A stretch of DNA of 64,000 bases from Prorocentrum cordatum (GCA_963575745.1 CAUYUJ010002113.1:881001-945000), one strand, 5' to 3'; shown: positions 28,929 to 40,460, counted from the stretch's first letter. Made by a program: numbers and translations. Notes: generated by a model not told the origin, from the sequence alone.

Positions 28929-29183
28929 GTGCGCGCGCAGGACTTCCAGACTATCGTTTATCATGTGTGTTCGAAGACATCGACCTTGAAATGCTTCGAG
29001 TCCCGATTGTTTCGGGAGGATGTCGACACGCGCGCGTGGCGGCGCGCTCATGTGGCCGAATGGAATATTTTGCGATGGGTTCGTGAACTGGACGCATGCT
29101 GGGTCAACGCGGGCGCACCAAGTGGTGAAATGAAAGGACGGGCTCTGGACGAGATTGCCAAAAAAACGGTGTCCCTACAATAG
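28929..29183 (+). CDS. Small ORF or terminal exon, unknown protein (84 aa)
   Basis: The frame reads DFQTIVYHVCSKTSTLKCF, SRLFREDVDTRAWRRAHVAE, WNILRWVRELDACWVNAG and ends ALDEIAKKTVSLQ before TAG. Aromatic and charged residues are well mixed and there is no repeat bias. It could belong to the same gene as 28423-28804, with about 125 nt between. No domain recognised. Confidence 0.35.
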   Translation: MRAQDFQTIVYHVCSKTSTLKCFESRLFREDVDTRAWRRAHVAEWNILRWVRELDACWVNAGAPSGEMKGRALDEIAKKTVSLQ

Positions 29184-30599
29184 TCCCCCTATGATTTCAG
29201 CAAGCGCACGCAGGCAGAAAGTCTGCAATCTTGTTGATGAGCAACCGATGGGTGTTTGATGTTGACGAGCGTGCGTCACATATGATTAATGTATTCGGCT
29301 TGTTTTCGACACGTGCGTGCGCGTGTGAACTTTGTTGCATGTGTTGCAAAGGGCTCTCGAAACATAAGATATTGAGATAAACTGGTACGCGCGCATGGTA
29401 TTGTTTGACACGGATGAGTGGGGGCGACGCCGGCCTGGCTGGGATCGTATACTGCCAAATGGGGAACGACCGATCAGGCAAATTCTCTTGCAGAACTTGC
29501 AATCTCCCAGTGGCCCGTTCCCATCCCCAGTGGAAACGGGCTGCTGGGTGCTCGGGAGGGTGGCGGGGCTTATTTTCTTCGCAGGAGGCGCCCACGAGAC
29601 GCCCACGAAGCGGGCGCCCGCCGAACGCCCCGAAAGAGCGCCGGCCCGCGCCGCGCGGCTGACCCACGCGTGGGCGCTCGGCCGGACAGCGGACGGACCG
29701 CGCCAGCCAGCAGCCCGCGCCGCGGGGCGCCCACGAGGCGCCCACGGTCCGGCGCGGACGCGGCACTGGGGGAGGCCAAGAGGCACCGATGCCGCTGCGC
29801 CCCGGAGTGCTCCGACCAGAGAATATTCCGAGGCGAACCCAATGGAGTGGCGACGATGGCCTCCGAGGAGGTCCCCAGAAAGAGGGAAAAGGGGCGAGGG
29901 GGTGGAGGTATGTCGGGAGCGGCCAGGAGGGGGGTGTCCAAGAGGGGGGGGTGCAAATCATGACCGGCGGCACGTGCGCGGCCCAACGGGGGGGCCAGGG
30001 ACGTAATGAAACAAGAAGAGGCGCCATGAAATGTGGGGAAATATCAGGGCCAACGCCATGATATCCCCCCCCCCTAGTCATCACCCCCCTCTTTTCCACC
30101 CCCGAGTATGGGTACCCTGCTCCTCCTCTGACCCCACGGCCGGGCGCGGGCGCGACGTCCCGAAGCGCCCGCGGCCACGCTGCACGGAGCACCCACGAGG
30201 CGCCCCGCGGGCGGGCGCCCCGTCGCCCGAGGCCGCGGGGCGGCGCCGGGCGGCGCCGGGGAGGCGCGCAGGGGGCACCCCGAGGGGGCGGGCACTTCGC
30301 GGGGGAGCACCCTCGCAGAGGAGGGTGGAAAGGAGCAGAGGCCAGACGGCGGCAAGGCGGCCTGAGCTGACCCCAGGGGGAGGGGGAAAGGGAGGAGGAC
30401 AAGCTGGGTGCGCTCGCATCATATCTGCCATCCTACCCCTCCCTCCCATCCCTTATCATGGCGCAGATTCCCTCTCTACTCGCACAGTCGGATGTCAAGC
30501 AGGGCGATGATCCCGAAAGGGCATGCGATGCATCGTAGAGCACGGCATGGCATGGCGTAGAAGAGCACCACGAAGCGTAGTATCAACCTGGCATTGCAT
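29184..30599. other. No gene recognised
   Basis: GC-rich sequence with CGCCCACGAGGCGCCC-type units at 29585-29755 and 30185-30260. Long frames on both strands lack a coherent product. Confidence 0.45.
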
Positions 30600-30800
30600 T
30601 GCATGCCGTGGCATGGCACGGGAAATGACGCCAGCGCTGCAGCGGGAGCACCAGTCGGAACGAGCGGAAGCGCAGAAATGAGGCCAGCGCTGCAGCAGAA
30701 GCGCGATTCGGAACGAGCGGAAGCACGGAAATGAGGCCAGCGGTGCAGCGAGAGCACGATTCGGAACGAGCGGGGCCAGAAAATGAGGCCAGCTCCTCAG
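30600..30800 (+). repeat. Tandem repeat of about 56 bp, four units
   Basis: Unit: GCGCTGCAGCGGGAGCACGA, TTCGGAACGAGCGGAAGC, AGAAATGAGGCCA. The last unit (about 30740-30800) continues into AGCAGCATATGTTGGGAAAA. A further unit lies at 31255-31293, where MITE M2 interrupts it. Confidence 0.88.
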
Positions 30801-30869
30801 CAAGAGCAGCATATGTTGGGAAAAAATACAAGCGAAAACCTAACTCTGCAGGGGGAAGGTTTCCCGGGC

Positions 30870-31240
30870 GCCAGAAGCAGAAATTTAGCATTTTCAATAG
30901 AAAAAAACAATTGTATTGGAGTGGCCTTTTTTCGACGCCGCTTCGGAATTAGATTTTCCGGCGCCGGCCGGAACCGGCTCCGGACCCGGCCCGGGCGCCG
31001 GCCCGGCTCGGGTGTCCGGCCTGGGCGCCAGCTCGGGCGCTGGCCTCGGCGTCGGAATCGGCCCGGGAGGCCGATCGGGCGCCGGAAGAAGAAATTCAGC
31101 ATTTTCAAAAGAAACATGTGTATTAGAATGGCCTTTTTTCGGCGCCGCCTCGGAACTCGATTTTCCGGCGCCGGCCTGAACCAGCTCCGGACCCGGCCCG
31201 GGCGCCGGCCCAGGCGCCGGCTCGGGCGTGCAGCCCGGGC
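30870..31240 (+). repeat. Tandem duplication, about 212 bp per unit
   Basis: Both units run AGAAATTTAGCATTTTCAA (or a close variant), GGAGTGGCCTTTTTTCG, CGCCGCTTCGGAA, GATTTTCCGGCGCCGG and then GGGCGCCGGC-type units. Confidence 0.85.
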
Positions 31241-31293
31241 GCCGGCGGAAATGATGCCAGCGCTGCAGCGGGAGCACGATTCGGAACGAGCGG

Positions 31294-31543
31294 CCCTAAC
31301 TCCAGATCCGCCCTACTTCGGGGAAATTCGAAAGTGGGGCTTGGAATTTCCGTTTTACTTTTCAAGCCCCGCTGATACCAATTTCCGCCCTACTTTTCTG
31401 TTGCTGTTTCTGTGGATTTCCGCCCTATTTTATGTTGGGTGCAGCAATTTCCGCCCTACTTGTTCGGCCTCTTATAGGTGGATTTCCGACGCAATTTTAA
31501 GGTGGACAAAAAAAACAAAAGTAGGGCGGATCTGGAGTCAGGG
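31294..31543 (+). mobile_element. MITE family M2, copy 1 (250 bp)
   Basis: Ends CCCTAACTCCAGATCCGCCC (then TACTT) and AAGTAGGGCGGATCTGGAGT (then CAGGG) are inverted repeats of about 25 bp with one mismatch. The interior has the sub-repeat TTTCCGCCCTACTT several times. Its flanks reconstitute the tandem-repeat unit seen uninterrupted at 30757-30800, which shows the insertion point. The other copy is at 53555-53813 in reverse orientation. Confidence 0.93.
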
Positions 31544-31722
31544 GGGGCCCGAAAATGAGGCCGGCGCCTCAGCGAGAGCAGCATTTCGAAAATAAATGCA
31601 GGCGAAAACCCAACTCCGGGGAAACCTGTGTACAAAAAACAACACGCGGGGGGGGGGGGGCAATATTCCCAAGACGTCATCAGGGGAAGAGGAAGAGTAG
31701 TATTCATATTGAGTAATTGTGG

Positions 31723-31803
31723 AGGGGAGGAGGAGGAGGAGGAGGAGGAGGAGGAGGAGGAGGAGGAGGAGGAGGAGGAGGAGGAGGAGGAGGAGGAGGA
31801 GGA
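31723..31803. repeat. GAG microsatellite
   Basis: About 80 bp of pure GAG trinucleotides. Confidence 0.97.
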
Positions 31804-31836
31804 GCGCGGGCACTTCGCGGGGAGCGAGCACGTCAA

Positions 31837-31985
31837 GTGTAGTCTTGTGGATGCCACGCCAATGGACACCCTAACAGTCCTATCATTGCATTGAAAATGT
31901 GTTTTACATGTTGAGAACATGTTTAACACGTATGGGGATGATTTGCCAACATGCTTCCTCTCCATTGATCGTCCCCGGCAAATAT
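31837..31985 (+). repeat. Dispersed repeat R2, copy 2
   Basis: GTCTTGTGGATGCCACGCCA, GTGTTTTACATGTTGAGAAC, ATGTTTAACACGTATG and CTTCCTCTCCATTGATCGTC, parallel to 12121-12310. Confidence 0.8.
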
Positions 31986-32561
31986 AGATCGGTTGGGAAG
32001 TTTCTGGGGCGAATCTCGTTTGGGGAACGGGCACGTCGACACAGCTCGACCCTCGGTTCATGCCCCCTTGCATCGGGCTCACGTCGCGATGACGGCGTTG
32101 TTGGTGTCCGACAAGCTTGAACGGTCCCGGCTCTTCCATTGGCGCAACTCTGTCTGTGTCGGCCGACTCGGTGCCAAAGGAGGCACTCAACCTTCTGAAC
32201 AACAGCGCTGGGATCGCCGCCGCGTCGACGCAGCACGAACCTACGGCACCTAGACCAGAGGAGGAAGCGACGGCAAAAACATAACCGATCGGAGGTTCGC
32301 ATGGAAGTGTTGGAACTGTGCTGGGCCCTCTTCCCCTGGGGGGGCGGCGCAGGAGGCGCCGCTCGGAGGGGTTTCGCGCCGACGCGAGAAATTTAAGCGG
32401 ACTTCCAACATGTTTTGCTTCACCATACGTATGCATGGGTGTGCATATACACATACATGTTGATTTATGCATGCACGCATACCCGCCAGTCGGAAGAAAT
32501 GAATCGAAGCATGACGCAGAAATGCGGCAAACGTAGAGTAGGTTCGGGCCTACCCGAAGAA

Positions 32562-32598
32562 CAGCAAACAGCAGCAACAACAACAACAACAGCAACAA

Positions 32599-32651
<53 letters not shown>

Positions 32652-32700
32652 GCAACAGCAACAGCAACGGCAACGGCAACAGCAACAACAGCAAGCACAC

Positions 32701-32731
<31 letters not shown>

Positions 32732-32776
32732 AACAACAACAACAGCCACAACAACAACAGCCACACCAACAATCAT
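32562..32776. repeat. CAA microsatellite 1
   Basis: CAA trinucleotides with CAG and CAC variants directly before duplication unit 1. Confidence 0.97.
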
Positions 32777-32780
32777 TTTA

Positions 32781-34299
32781 AGACTGTTCGCCCTGATCTG
32801 CTCGAGTGTCCAATAACGCGTATTTCCCGAACCCTCGATACCCGCCGTCTTCGTCTTCGATCGAACCCCTTTTGGGGGGTGTACCTTCTTCCCTGCAGGC
32901 CGGGCCCAGGCAAGCGGCGGGTCGGCCGCAGACCGTCGGCCTGGCCAGCGGCAGCGCTGATCGGCGAGGCGGCCGCGGACCGTCGACCCGACCCCAAGAG
33001 GGACGGACAGGGGACCGACCACGACGACGACGACGTCGACGACGACGGCGACGACGACGGCGACGACGAGAGAAAGCGAGAGCGAGAGAGAACGACAGCA
33101 GGGCCACGAAGGACACGAAGTAGGCCACGAAGGGCGACAGCGGGGACACGAAGGGAATGCGTATGGGGCCTCGAAGAGCGCGAACGAGCGGGGGCCACGA
33201 AGGGCAGATAATTCGGGGCCACCCACAGAAGGCAACGATGGGGCCACTGTGTGTAGCAACTGGGCCACGTAGGACAGTGAGGGGGCCACAAACGGCGACA
33301 GCGGGGCCACGTAGGGCATGCACATGGGGCCACAACGGGCGCGAACGAATGGGGGCCACGAAGGACATACGTATGTTGGGCCGCGGAGGGCAAGGACGGG
33401 GCCACTGAGGGCAGCAACGGGGTCACGAAGGACAGCGAGGGGGCCACGAAGGGCATGCATATGGGGCCACCACGGGCGCGAACGAGCGGGGGCCACGAAG
33501 GGCATACATATATGGGGCCACGAAGGGCAGCGATGGGGGCCACGAATGGATGCAACGTGGCCACGAAAGGCAGCGAGGAGGCCACGAAGGGCTGCAACGG
33601 GGCCACGAATGGATGCAACGGGGCCACGCAGGGCAACGAGGGGGCCACGAAGGGCTGCAACGGGGCCACGAAACAAAGCGAGGGGGCCACGAAGGGCTGC
33701 AACGGGGCCACGAAATAAAGCGAGGGGGCCACGAAGGGCTGCAACGGGGCCACGAAACAAAGCGAAGGGGCCACGAATGGATGCAACGGGGCCACGAAAT
33801 AAAGCGAGGGGGCCACGAAGGGCTGCAACGGGGCCACGAAGGGCAGCGAGATCCCGAGTCCTAGATAATCTGTGAGGGAATCCTGCCTGGGTGCCTGGGT
33901 GTCTGGAGCGCGGCGCTTGAGCAAATTGCACGAAATTCCAACGCAAGGGCCCTATTCTTCAGTAAATTGTAAGCAAGTCTCAAGCGGGAGCACGACTCCA
34001 GAGCGCCGGGAGAGCGATTCCTGAATACATTGCAAAGATTTCCCAAGCGAGAGCGCGATTCCTGAATCAAATGCGGGAAGTCTCGGGCGGGAGCGGGGGT
34101 CCTGGAATTGTGAGGAAGTCTCAGGCGGGAGCCGTTGTTGTTGTAACCCGGGGGCCAGGGGCACAGTTTGAGCATCAAGACTTTCCCTGTCACAAAACAG
34201 GGTGCGAGCGTGGAGGGGCACACTTTGATTGAGAAAAAACGGTATGCACCGGTGGGGGGATCAACACAAAACAAAACATAGTCTTCAGGAATGAGACTT
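32781..34299 (+). repeat. Segmental duplication, unit 1
   Basis: Begins AGACTGTTCGCCCTGATCTG, passes CAGGCCGGGCCC, a CGA tract (33020-33070), the GGGCCACGAAGGGC array and CTGGGTGCCTGGGTGTC, and ends GGCACACTTTGATTGAGAAA. Unit 2 (34844-36165) repeats every block in order, offset 2063 bp at the start. No gene is evident; Leu-Arg-Gly-Pro and Gly-His-Glu frames are read from the minisatellite. Confidence 0.9.
33108..33855 (+). repeat. GGGCCACGAAGGGC minisatellite 1
   Basis: Units of about 15-30 nt: GGGGCCACGAAGGGCTGCAA, GAGGGGGCCACGAAGGGC, GGGCCACGAAACAAAGCGAG. Confidence 0.95.
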
Positions 34300-34690
34300 C
34301 AACAAACAACAACAACAGCAACAACAGCATCAACAGCAACAGCATCATCATCAACAACAACAAAAAGCAAACAACAAGCAACACAAAACAAACAACAACC
34401 AACAACCAACCAACAACCAACAACAAATAACAAACAACAAACACCAACACCAACACCAACACCAACAACACCAACAACACCAACAACAAACAACAAACAA
34501 CAAACACCAAACACCAAACACCAAACACCAAACACCAAACACCAAACAACACTCAACAAACAACAAACAACAGACAACAAACAACAAACAACAAACAACA
34601 AACAACAAACAACAAACAACAAACAACAAACAACAACAAACAACAAACAACAAACAACAAACAACAAACAACAACAAAAAAACAACAAAC

Positions 34691-34724
<34 letters not shown>

Positions 34725-34838
34725 CCACCACCACAACAACAACACCAACAACAACACCACCACCAACACCAAACATAACAAGCACAACAACAACAACAAC
34801 AACCACAACCACAACCACAACCACAGCAACAACAACCA
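34300..34838. repeat. CAA/AAC microsatellite 2, about 540 bp
   Basis: CAA with ACCAAAC and AACAAAC variants; it separates the two duplication units. Confidence 0.97.
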
Positions 34839-34843
34839 GTTTA

Positions 34844-36165
34844 AGACTGTTCGCCCTGATCTGCTCGAGTGTCCAATAACGCGTATTTCCCAAACCCTCG
34901 ATGCCCGCCCTCTTCGTCTTCGATCGAACCCCTTTTGGTGGGTATACCTTTCTTCCCTGCAGGCCGGGCCCCGGCAAACGGCGGGGCGGCCGCGGACCGT
35001 CGGCCTGGCCAGCGGTAGCGCTGATCGGCGGGGCGGCCGCGGACCGTCGACCCGACCCCAAGAGGAACGGACAGGGGACCGACCACGACGACGACGACGA
35101 CGACGACGGCGACGGCGACGACGGCGACGAGCGAAAGCGAGAGAGAACGACAGCAGGGCGACGAAGGACACGAAGTAGGCCACGAAGGGCGACAGCGGGG
35201 ACACGAAGGGAATACGTATGGGGCCACGAAGACCGCGAACGAGCGGGGGCCACGAAGGGCAGATAATGCGGGGCCACAGGAGGCAACGATGGGGCCACTG
35301 AGGGCAGCAACTGGGCCACGTAGGACAGCGAGGGGGCCACAAACGGCGACAGCGGGGGCCACGAAGGGCATGCACATGGGGCCACAACGGGCGCGAACGG
35401 GCGGGGGCCACGAAGGGCAGCAAGGGGGCCACGAAGGGCGACAGCGGGGCCACGAAGGGCATGCATATAGGGGGGCCACCACGGGCGCGAACGAGCGGGG
35501 GCCACGAAGGGCATGCATATAGGGGGCCACGAAGACGAAGTGCTGAAACGGGGCCGCGAAGGGCTGCAACGGGGCCACGAAGGGCAGCGAGGGAGCCACG
35601 AAGGGCTGCAACGGGGCCACGAAACAAAGCGAGGGGGCCACGAAGGGCTCGCCACGAAACAAAGCGAGGGGGCCACGGCGGGCTGCAACGGGGCCACGAA
35701 GGGCAGCGAGATCCCGATTCCTAGGTAATCTGTGAGGGAGTCCTAAGCGTGAGCGCGACTCCTGGGTGCCTGGGTGTCCGGAGCGCGGCGCTTGAGCAAA
35801 TTGAAAGAAATTTCAACGCAAGGGCGCTATTCGTCAGTAAATTGCAAGCAAATCTCCAGCGAGAGCGCGACTCTAGAGCGCCCGGAGAGCGATTCTCTAA
35901 TAAATTGTAAGACGGTCCCAAGCGAGAGCGCGATTCCTGAATCAAATGCGGGAAGTCTCGGGCGGGAGCGGGGGTCCTGGCTAAATTCTGAGGAGGTCTC
36001 AGGCGGGAGCCGTTGCTGTTGTAACCTGGGGGCCAGGGGCACAGTTTGAGCGTCAAGACTTTCCCTGTCACAAAACAGGCTGCGAGCGTGGAGGGGCACA
36101 CTTTGATTGAGAAAAACAGTATGCAGCGGTGGGGGGGGATCAACAATGATCATTCTTCAGAAGTG
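34844..36165 (+). repeat. Segmental duplication, unit 2
   Basis: Same order as unit 1. A short CAACAACAACAACTAACTC remnant at about 36170 matches the CAA tract that follows unit 1, so the original repeat period included the CAA tract. Confidence 0.9.
35165..35712 (+). repeat. GGGCCACGAAGGGC minisatellite 2
   Basis: Same units as 33108-33855 but fewer, so array length has changed since the duplication. Confidence 0.95.
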
Positions 36166-36359
36166 AGAGTTCAACAACAACAACTAACTCATGCCGAGTC
36201 TCGAATTAGGAAGGCGCTTGAACAAGATTGGCATCTGGATATCCAAATGTACCAACTTTCAACGACCCGCGAATCTGTATGCTTATACGAGTTCCCCACT
36301 TAAAGTTGCCTGATGGGTTCTCACCTGTCCTTTAACGACCGGCGGGTGCCAGGCCTTCG

Positions 36360-36600
36360 CTGGTAAGCGTTCCTCGGGGTTGCTCGGTCTGGTTTCCCTA
36401 CGGTGGCGCTCTTGGGGGCTGCTTGGTCTTGAGCCCCGGGGTTGCCTGGTCTTGCCTCCTTACTGAGCTCCTCGGGCTGCTTGGATTTTTTTCCTCGCTG
36501 CACCCCTCGGGCTGCCTGGTCTTGTTTCCTTACTGCATTTCCCGGGTTGCTAGGTATTTGTCCTTACTGCATTCTCCGGGTTGCTTGGTCTTGTTTGCAG
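36360..36600 (+). repeat. Tandem repeat of about 55-60 bp, five units
   Basis: CCTTACTGCATTCTCCGGGT then TGCTTGGTCTTGTTT and variants (GGGCTGCCTGGTCTTG). Confidence 0.85.
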
Positions 36601-36775
36601 GAAGTGCCAGGCAACGACAGGCAACGCCAAGCAATGCCAAGCAACGCAAGGCAATGTCAAACAACGCCAAGCAACGCCAAGCAACGCCAAGCAACGCCAG
36701 GCATCGCAAAGCAACACCAAGCAACGCCAAACAATGCCAAGCAACGCCAAGCAATGCTAGACAATGCGCCCATTC
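36600..36775 (+). repeat. GCAACGCCAA decamer repeat
   Basis: Nearly regular 10-nt units; the reverse complement (TTGGCGTTGC) resembles 7150-7345. Confidence 0.92.
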
Positions 36776-37029
36776 AAAAACAAACTGTCTCCTCTCCGGG
36801 GTCGCGCCCAATGAGGAAAACAGCTGCCTTGTTGGTTACAAACGCGCCTGGGTGCACGAGGAGCGCTAGAGGAACAGCCATGCAATGACCCAAGAAACAG
36901 CAAGACCCTTCCGAACCCGAACTGCTCCACATGTCGGCGTCTTCCCGGTACCTCCCACTGCCCACCCCTTCTCCTCTCCGTGAGGGGAGCGACGGGGGGG
37001 ACTGGCTCAAGGGGGGCGTCGTTCCAGAA

Positions 37030-37160
37030 CTGGCAGTATCTCGCCGAGAGATATGCGATGGCCCTCGAGAGCGAATCCGCACCTTCCCGGGCGCGGTGGG
37101 CTATCGGGCCCCCATCGGCGATGCATGGGCGATACGGGGCCGATGCATCCCCTCGCTCAG
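37030..37160 (+). repeat. Dispersed repeat R3, copy 2
   Basis: GAGAGCGAATCCGCACC, GCGGTGGGCTATCGGGCCCC, CATCGGCGATGCATGGGCGA and GGGCCGATGCATCC. Confidence 0.78.
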
Positions 37161-37940
37161 CCCGTCCCCCCAGTGATCCTCGGTGCCTGGCTGTCGGGTC
37201 AAGTAACTCGGGTCTCTGGCGGCCGTTCGGGACGATCCTGGCATCCCCGGAACGGTCGCGGCGAGGCGCAGCCGCTGGAACGCACCCCGCGGCTGGAAAA
37301 CTGCCGAGAGGCGACGAAAACGCCGAGAGACATCGAACCTCGATCCCGAGAAATTTCCAAGGCTGCCCCTGACGACCACGCCCCCCCCCCGAGCCCATCC
37401 CCCCCCTCCAACGTTCCCCCCGTCGTCCCCCCCCCCTCCCCCTCCGAGCCCATCCCTCCCCGAGAAGACCCAGCACCCCCCCCCCTCGAGCCTACCCCCG
37501 CCCCGCCCGAGCCCTTTCCTCCCTGCTGCTGCCCCCGACTCCTCCTCCCCCCCCCCCGCGCAGGCGGCCGCGCGCTCCGAGGCGCGCGCCCGGCCGGCCG
37601 GGCCCGCGGAGGGACGTCCGCCTGGCGCGACGCCGGGCGGCGGCGCGCGCCGTGCGGCGATCCCCGCCGGCCGCCCGCCGCCGCCGCCGCTGCCCCTCCG
37701 CCTCTCGGCCCGCTCCCGAGGGCGCCTCCGAGGTCCCAAGGAGGGGCCCAGGACGTCCCCCAGGAGGCCCCACGGCACTGCGTTCGAAGGAGTCAGAGGA
37801 AATGGGCGGTGGCGGTATTGGAGCAAGGGATTCTGGGCCGAAGCCTGAACATCTACAGAAACAGACGAAGCATTCAAAATGGGAGCAGAGAAAAAACGCC
37901 TGGAACTAAACAAATCACACCGTGCCAAGACGTCTTTCAA
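37161..37940. other. No gene recognised
   Basis: C-rich and GC-rich (poly-C runs at 37380-37560). Pro-rich frames are compositional. Confidence 0.45.
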
Positions 37941-37943
37941 TAC

Positions 37944-38175
37944 GAGGAGGAGGAGGAGGAGAAGGAGGAGGAGGAGGAGGAGGAGGAGGCGGAGGCGGAG
38001 GCGGAGGCGGAGGCGGAGGCGGAGGGGAGGAGGAGGGGAGGAGGAGGAGGAGGAGGAGGAGGAGGAGGAGGAGAGGAGGAGAGGAGGAAGAGGAGGAGAG
38101 GAGGAGGAGAGGAGGAGGAGGAGGAGGAGGAGGAGGAGGAGGAGGAGGAGGAGGAGGAGGAGGAGGAGGAGGAGG
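37944..38175. repeat. GGA/GAG microsatellite
   Basis: GAG with GGCGGA hexamers at about 37988-38025. Confidence 0.97.
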
Positions 38176-38309
38176 AGCGGCACCGCGCGGAGCGGGCGGG
38201 CGGCGGCGCCGCCGTCGTGCGGCTCGCCCCGCCCGCCTCCTGCCGCCGCCGTGGCCCTGCCGCCTCTGCCTCTCGCCGCCCCCATCGTTCCTCCAGGCCT
38301 CCTCCAGGG

Positions 38310-38525
38310 GACCTCAGAATCGGATCGACAAGTCGGATCGGAAGTCGGCATGAACCGGATCGGCGGAAATCGGCAGCCGAGTCGGGAAAAGCCGAATCGG
38401 CGGACATCGGCAGGCCAGTGTGCGTCCAATAGGAAATCGGAACTCCAATCGGAATCCAAAGCCGAATCGAATCGGAATCGGAATCAAGCGAAATCGAATC
38501 GGATCGAATCGGAGGAATCGAAACG
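38310..38525 (+). repeat. AATCGG hexamer-like repeat
   Basis: Irregular AATCGG, GATCGG and AATCGAATCGG units over about 200 bp. Confidence 0.85.
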
Positions 38526-39180
38526 AGCCCTGCGCCTCCTCCCCCTCCAGCTCCGCTCCCTTCTTTGGGAGGGGGGGGAGCTGGAGGAGGAGGGAATCGC
38601 AAAAAACGATGGAGGGCTGTGCAGGATCCATTGGGCCGGATTATAATTAGATGTGTCCCAGACGAGAGCGGATTGTGCGGGAGTGAGCGGAAAGAAACGG
38701 GATTATACTGGAGTGGGCCGGCCACGGATATACCAGCACCGATGCTGAGTTGAACCTCCCAAGAGTTGCATCCTAAATCTCTCCCGTTTCATTCAACGCC
38801 CCATTGTACTCGTGGATCTCTGGCCACGGTCCTCTGGTCCATCCTGAATGATCCCTCCTCCTCCTCTTCCTCTTCCTTCCCCTCCTCTCTCCGTGGCCCT
38901 CATCCGTCCTCCTGCTTCTCGTCCTCCTGCTCCACTCTCCTCCCCCACACCCTCCATCTCCTCCCCATCACGCTCTCTACTTCTCCCTCCCCCTCCCCCT
39001 CATCCTTTTTATCTCCCTCGCTCCCTCTCTGGTCCAGGCAGAAGAGTCGTAGCCTATGTGTGAGATAAGGGCGGGACACTACGAGGAGCAGGAAGCGGTG
39101 GAGCACACGGCGCATACGCGTCTAGAGGTCGAGGCTGAGAGCGACGCCCAAGGCAACTGCACAGCCGAAGGGGGATGTCT
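38526..39180. other. No gene recognised
   Basis: Pyrimidine-rich sequence with TCCTCC patches (38850-39030). The inverted pair GGAGGGGGAGCTGGAGG-type at 38535-38600 is a loose foldback around CTCCCTTCTTTGGGAGG. Confidence 0.4.
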
Positions 39181-39290
39181 TGACCCGCCGCCCCTGGCGC
39201 GCGGATCGCGCCAGGGGCGGCGCCAGAAGCGCCGCCAGGGGGGGCCAAGCGCCAATCCAAGAAATCCGCGCGGACCTCCGAGAAATCATG
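39181..39290. mobile_element. Partial foldback element of the GC-core family
   Basis: CCCCTGGCGCGCGGATCGCG then CCAGGGGCGGCGCCAGAAGC and GCCGCCAGG, followed by CCAATCCAAGAAATCCGCGC. The core and right arm match M4 (12343-12484); the left arm is missing. Confidence 0.65.
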
Positions 39291-39295
39291 TTTAT

Positions 39296-39590
39296 GGGAG
39301 GGAGGGAGGGAGGGAGGGAGGGAGGGAGGGAGGGAGGGAGGAGGAGGAGGAGGAGGGAGGCGGATCCCGAGATGTTCTGCACCCTTTTTGCGCCTCCCTT
39401 GGGGCCCCCCGCAGGCCTTGCAAGGCCGACAGCAGACGAAGCTCGGGATGCAGCATGCGCGTCCTGCAGGACGAGCTCGTCCCCCCATGGGGGGAGGCCC
39501 TGGAGGAGGAGGATGAGAAGAAATAGAAGGAGGAGGAGGAGGAGGAGGAGGAGGAAGAGGAGGAGGAGGAGGAGGAGGAGGAGGAGGATG
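39296..39590. repeat. GAGG tetramer and GAG trinucleotide tracts
   Basis: GGGA/GAGG units at 39296-39340, GAG to 39358, then GAG again at 39525-39590. About 160 bp of non-repeat sequence lies between; no gene. Confidence 0.9.
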
Positions 39591-39825
39591 GGGCCCAACA
39601 TCCGTCCCCCTCGGGACCCGCTCCCTCCATGCTTCTTGCTGTTCCGCTCCTTCCCCCTCCGGCTCCTGGTCGCAGGCAGCCCGTCCGCCCTGCGCGGCGA
39701 GGGGCGGCCGAGAGGCACCACCCCCGGAGAGGGCGCCTCGCGCAGTGGAGGCGGCGACGGAGCTGAACAAGCTGGTGTCGCTGCCGGTCTTTCCCCGCGA
39801 GGCCTCGGGGGACGGAGCTGTCACA

Positions 39826-39834
39826 TGGCGTCGC

Positions 39835-39865
<31 letters not shown>

Positions 39866-39911
39866 GTCGTCGCCACCGTCGTCGCCGTCGTCGCCACCGT
39901 CGTCGTCGTCT

Positions 39912-39957
<46 letters not shown>

Positions 39958-39968
39958 CGTCGTCGCCG

Positions 39969-40018
<50 letters not shown>

Positions 40019-40075
40019 ATCGTCGTCGTCGTCGTCGTGGTCGTGGTCGTCCTCGTGGTGGTGGTGGTGGCCAGT
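39826..40075. repeat. CGT/CGC trinucleotide tract
   Basis: GTC/GCC units, then GGTGGTGG at the end. Confidence 0.96.
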
Positions 40076-40199
40076 GGTGGTCGTCACTGTCGGCGTAGCC
40101 TTCTGATGCTCGGATGCTGATGGTGCTTCCGGGGGTCCCCCCCGTCGCCACGGCCGGAGGGGGGTCGCATGGCTTGCCAGGACGGGCCCCCCTGGAGGG

Positions 40200-40460
40200 G
40201 GTCTAGCTCCTGAGCGGAGCTCGATGGGAGGGGGGGCCGGGCGCGTGAAGGGAGGGAAATGGGGGGCGTTCTGAGAGGGCGGTCGAGGTAGGGTTGGCGT
40301 AGGGGGGGCGGGGCGCGTGAAGGAGGGGGGGGGCGTTCTCGAGGGAGGGGGAATAGGGGGGGCGGGGCGCGTGGAGGGGGGTCTCGAGGTTGGGGGAATA
40401 GGGGGCGCGGGGCGCGTGAAGGAGGTGGGGGGGGGCGCGCTCTGAGGGGGCGGAGGGGGT
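40200..40460 (+). repeat. G-rich tandem repeat with GGGGCGCGTGAAGGAGG units
   Basis: Four irregular units of about 55 nt carrying GGGGCGCGTGAAGG and GGGGGAATAGGGGG. Multiple G runs could form quadruplexes. Confidence 0.8.

Noticed and set aside
33108-33855. CRISPR-like regular repeats
   Set aside because: Units are short, abut each other without unique spacers, and vary in length; this is a minisatellite in a eukaryotic genome.
32465-35697. Minus-strand frames of 440-490 codons with Leu-Arg-Gly-Pro repeats
   Set aside because: They are direct translations of the GGGCCACGAAGGGC minisatellite and the CAA tracts; several frames are equally open.
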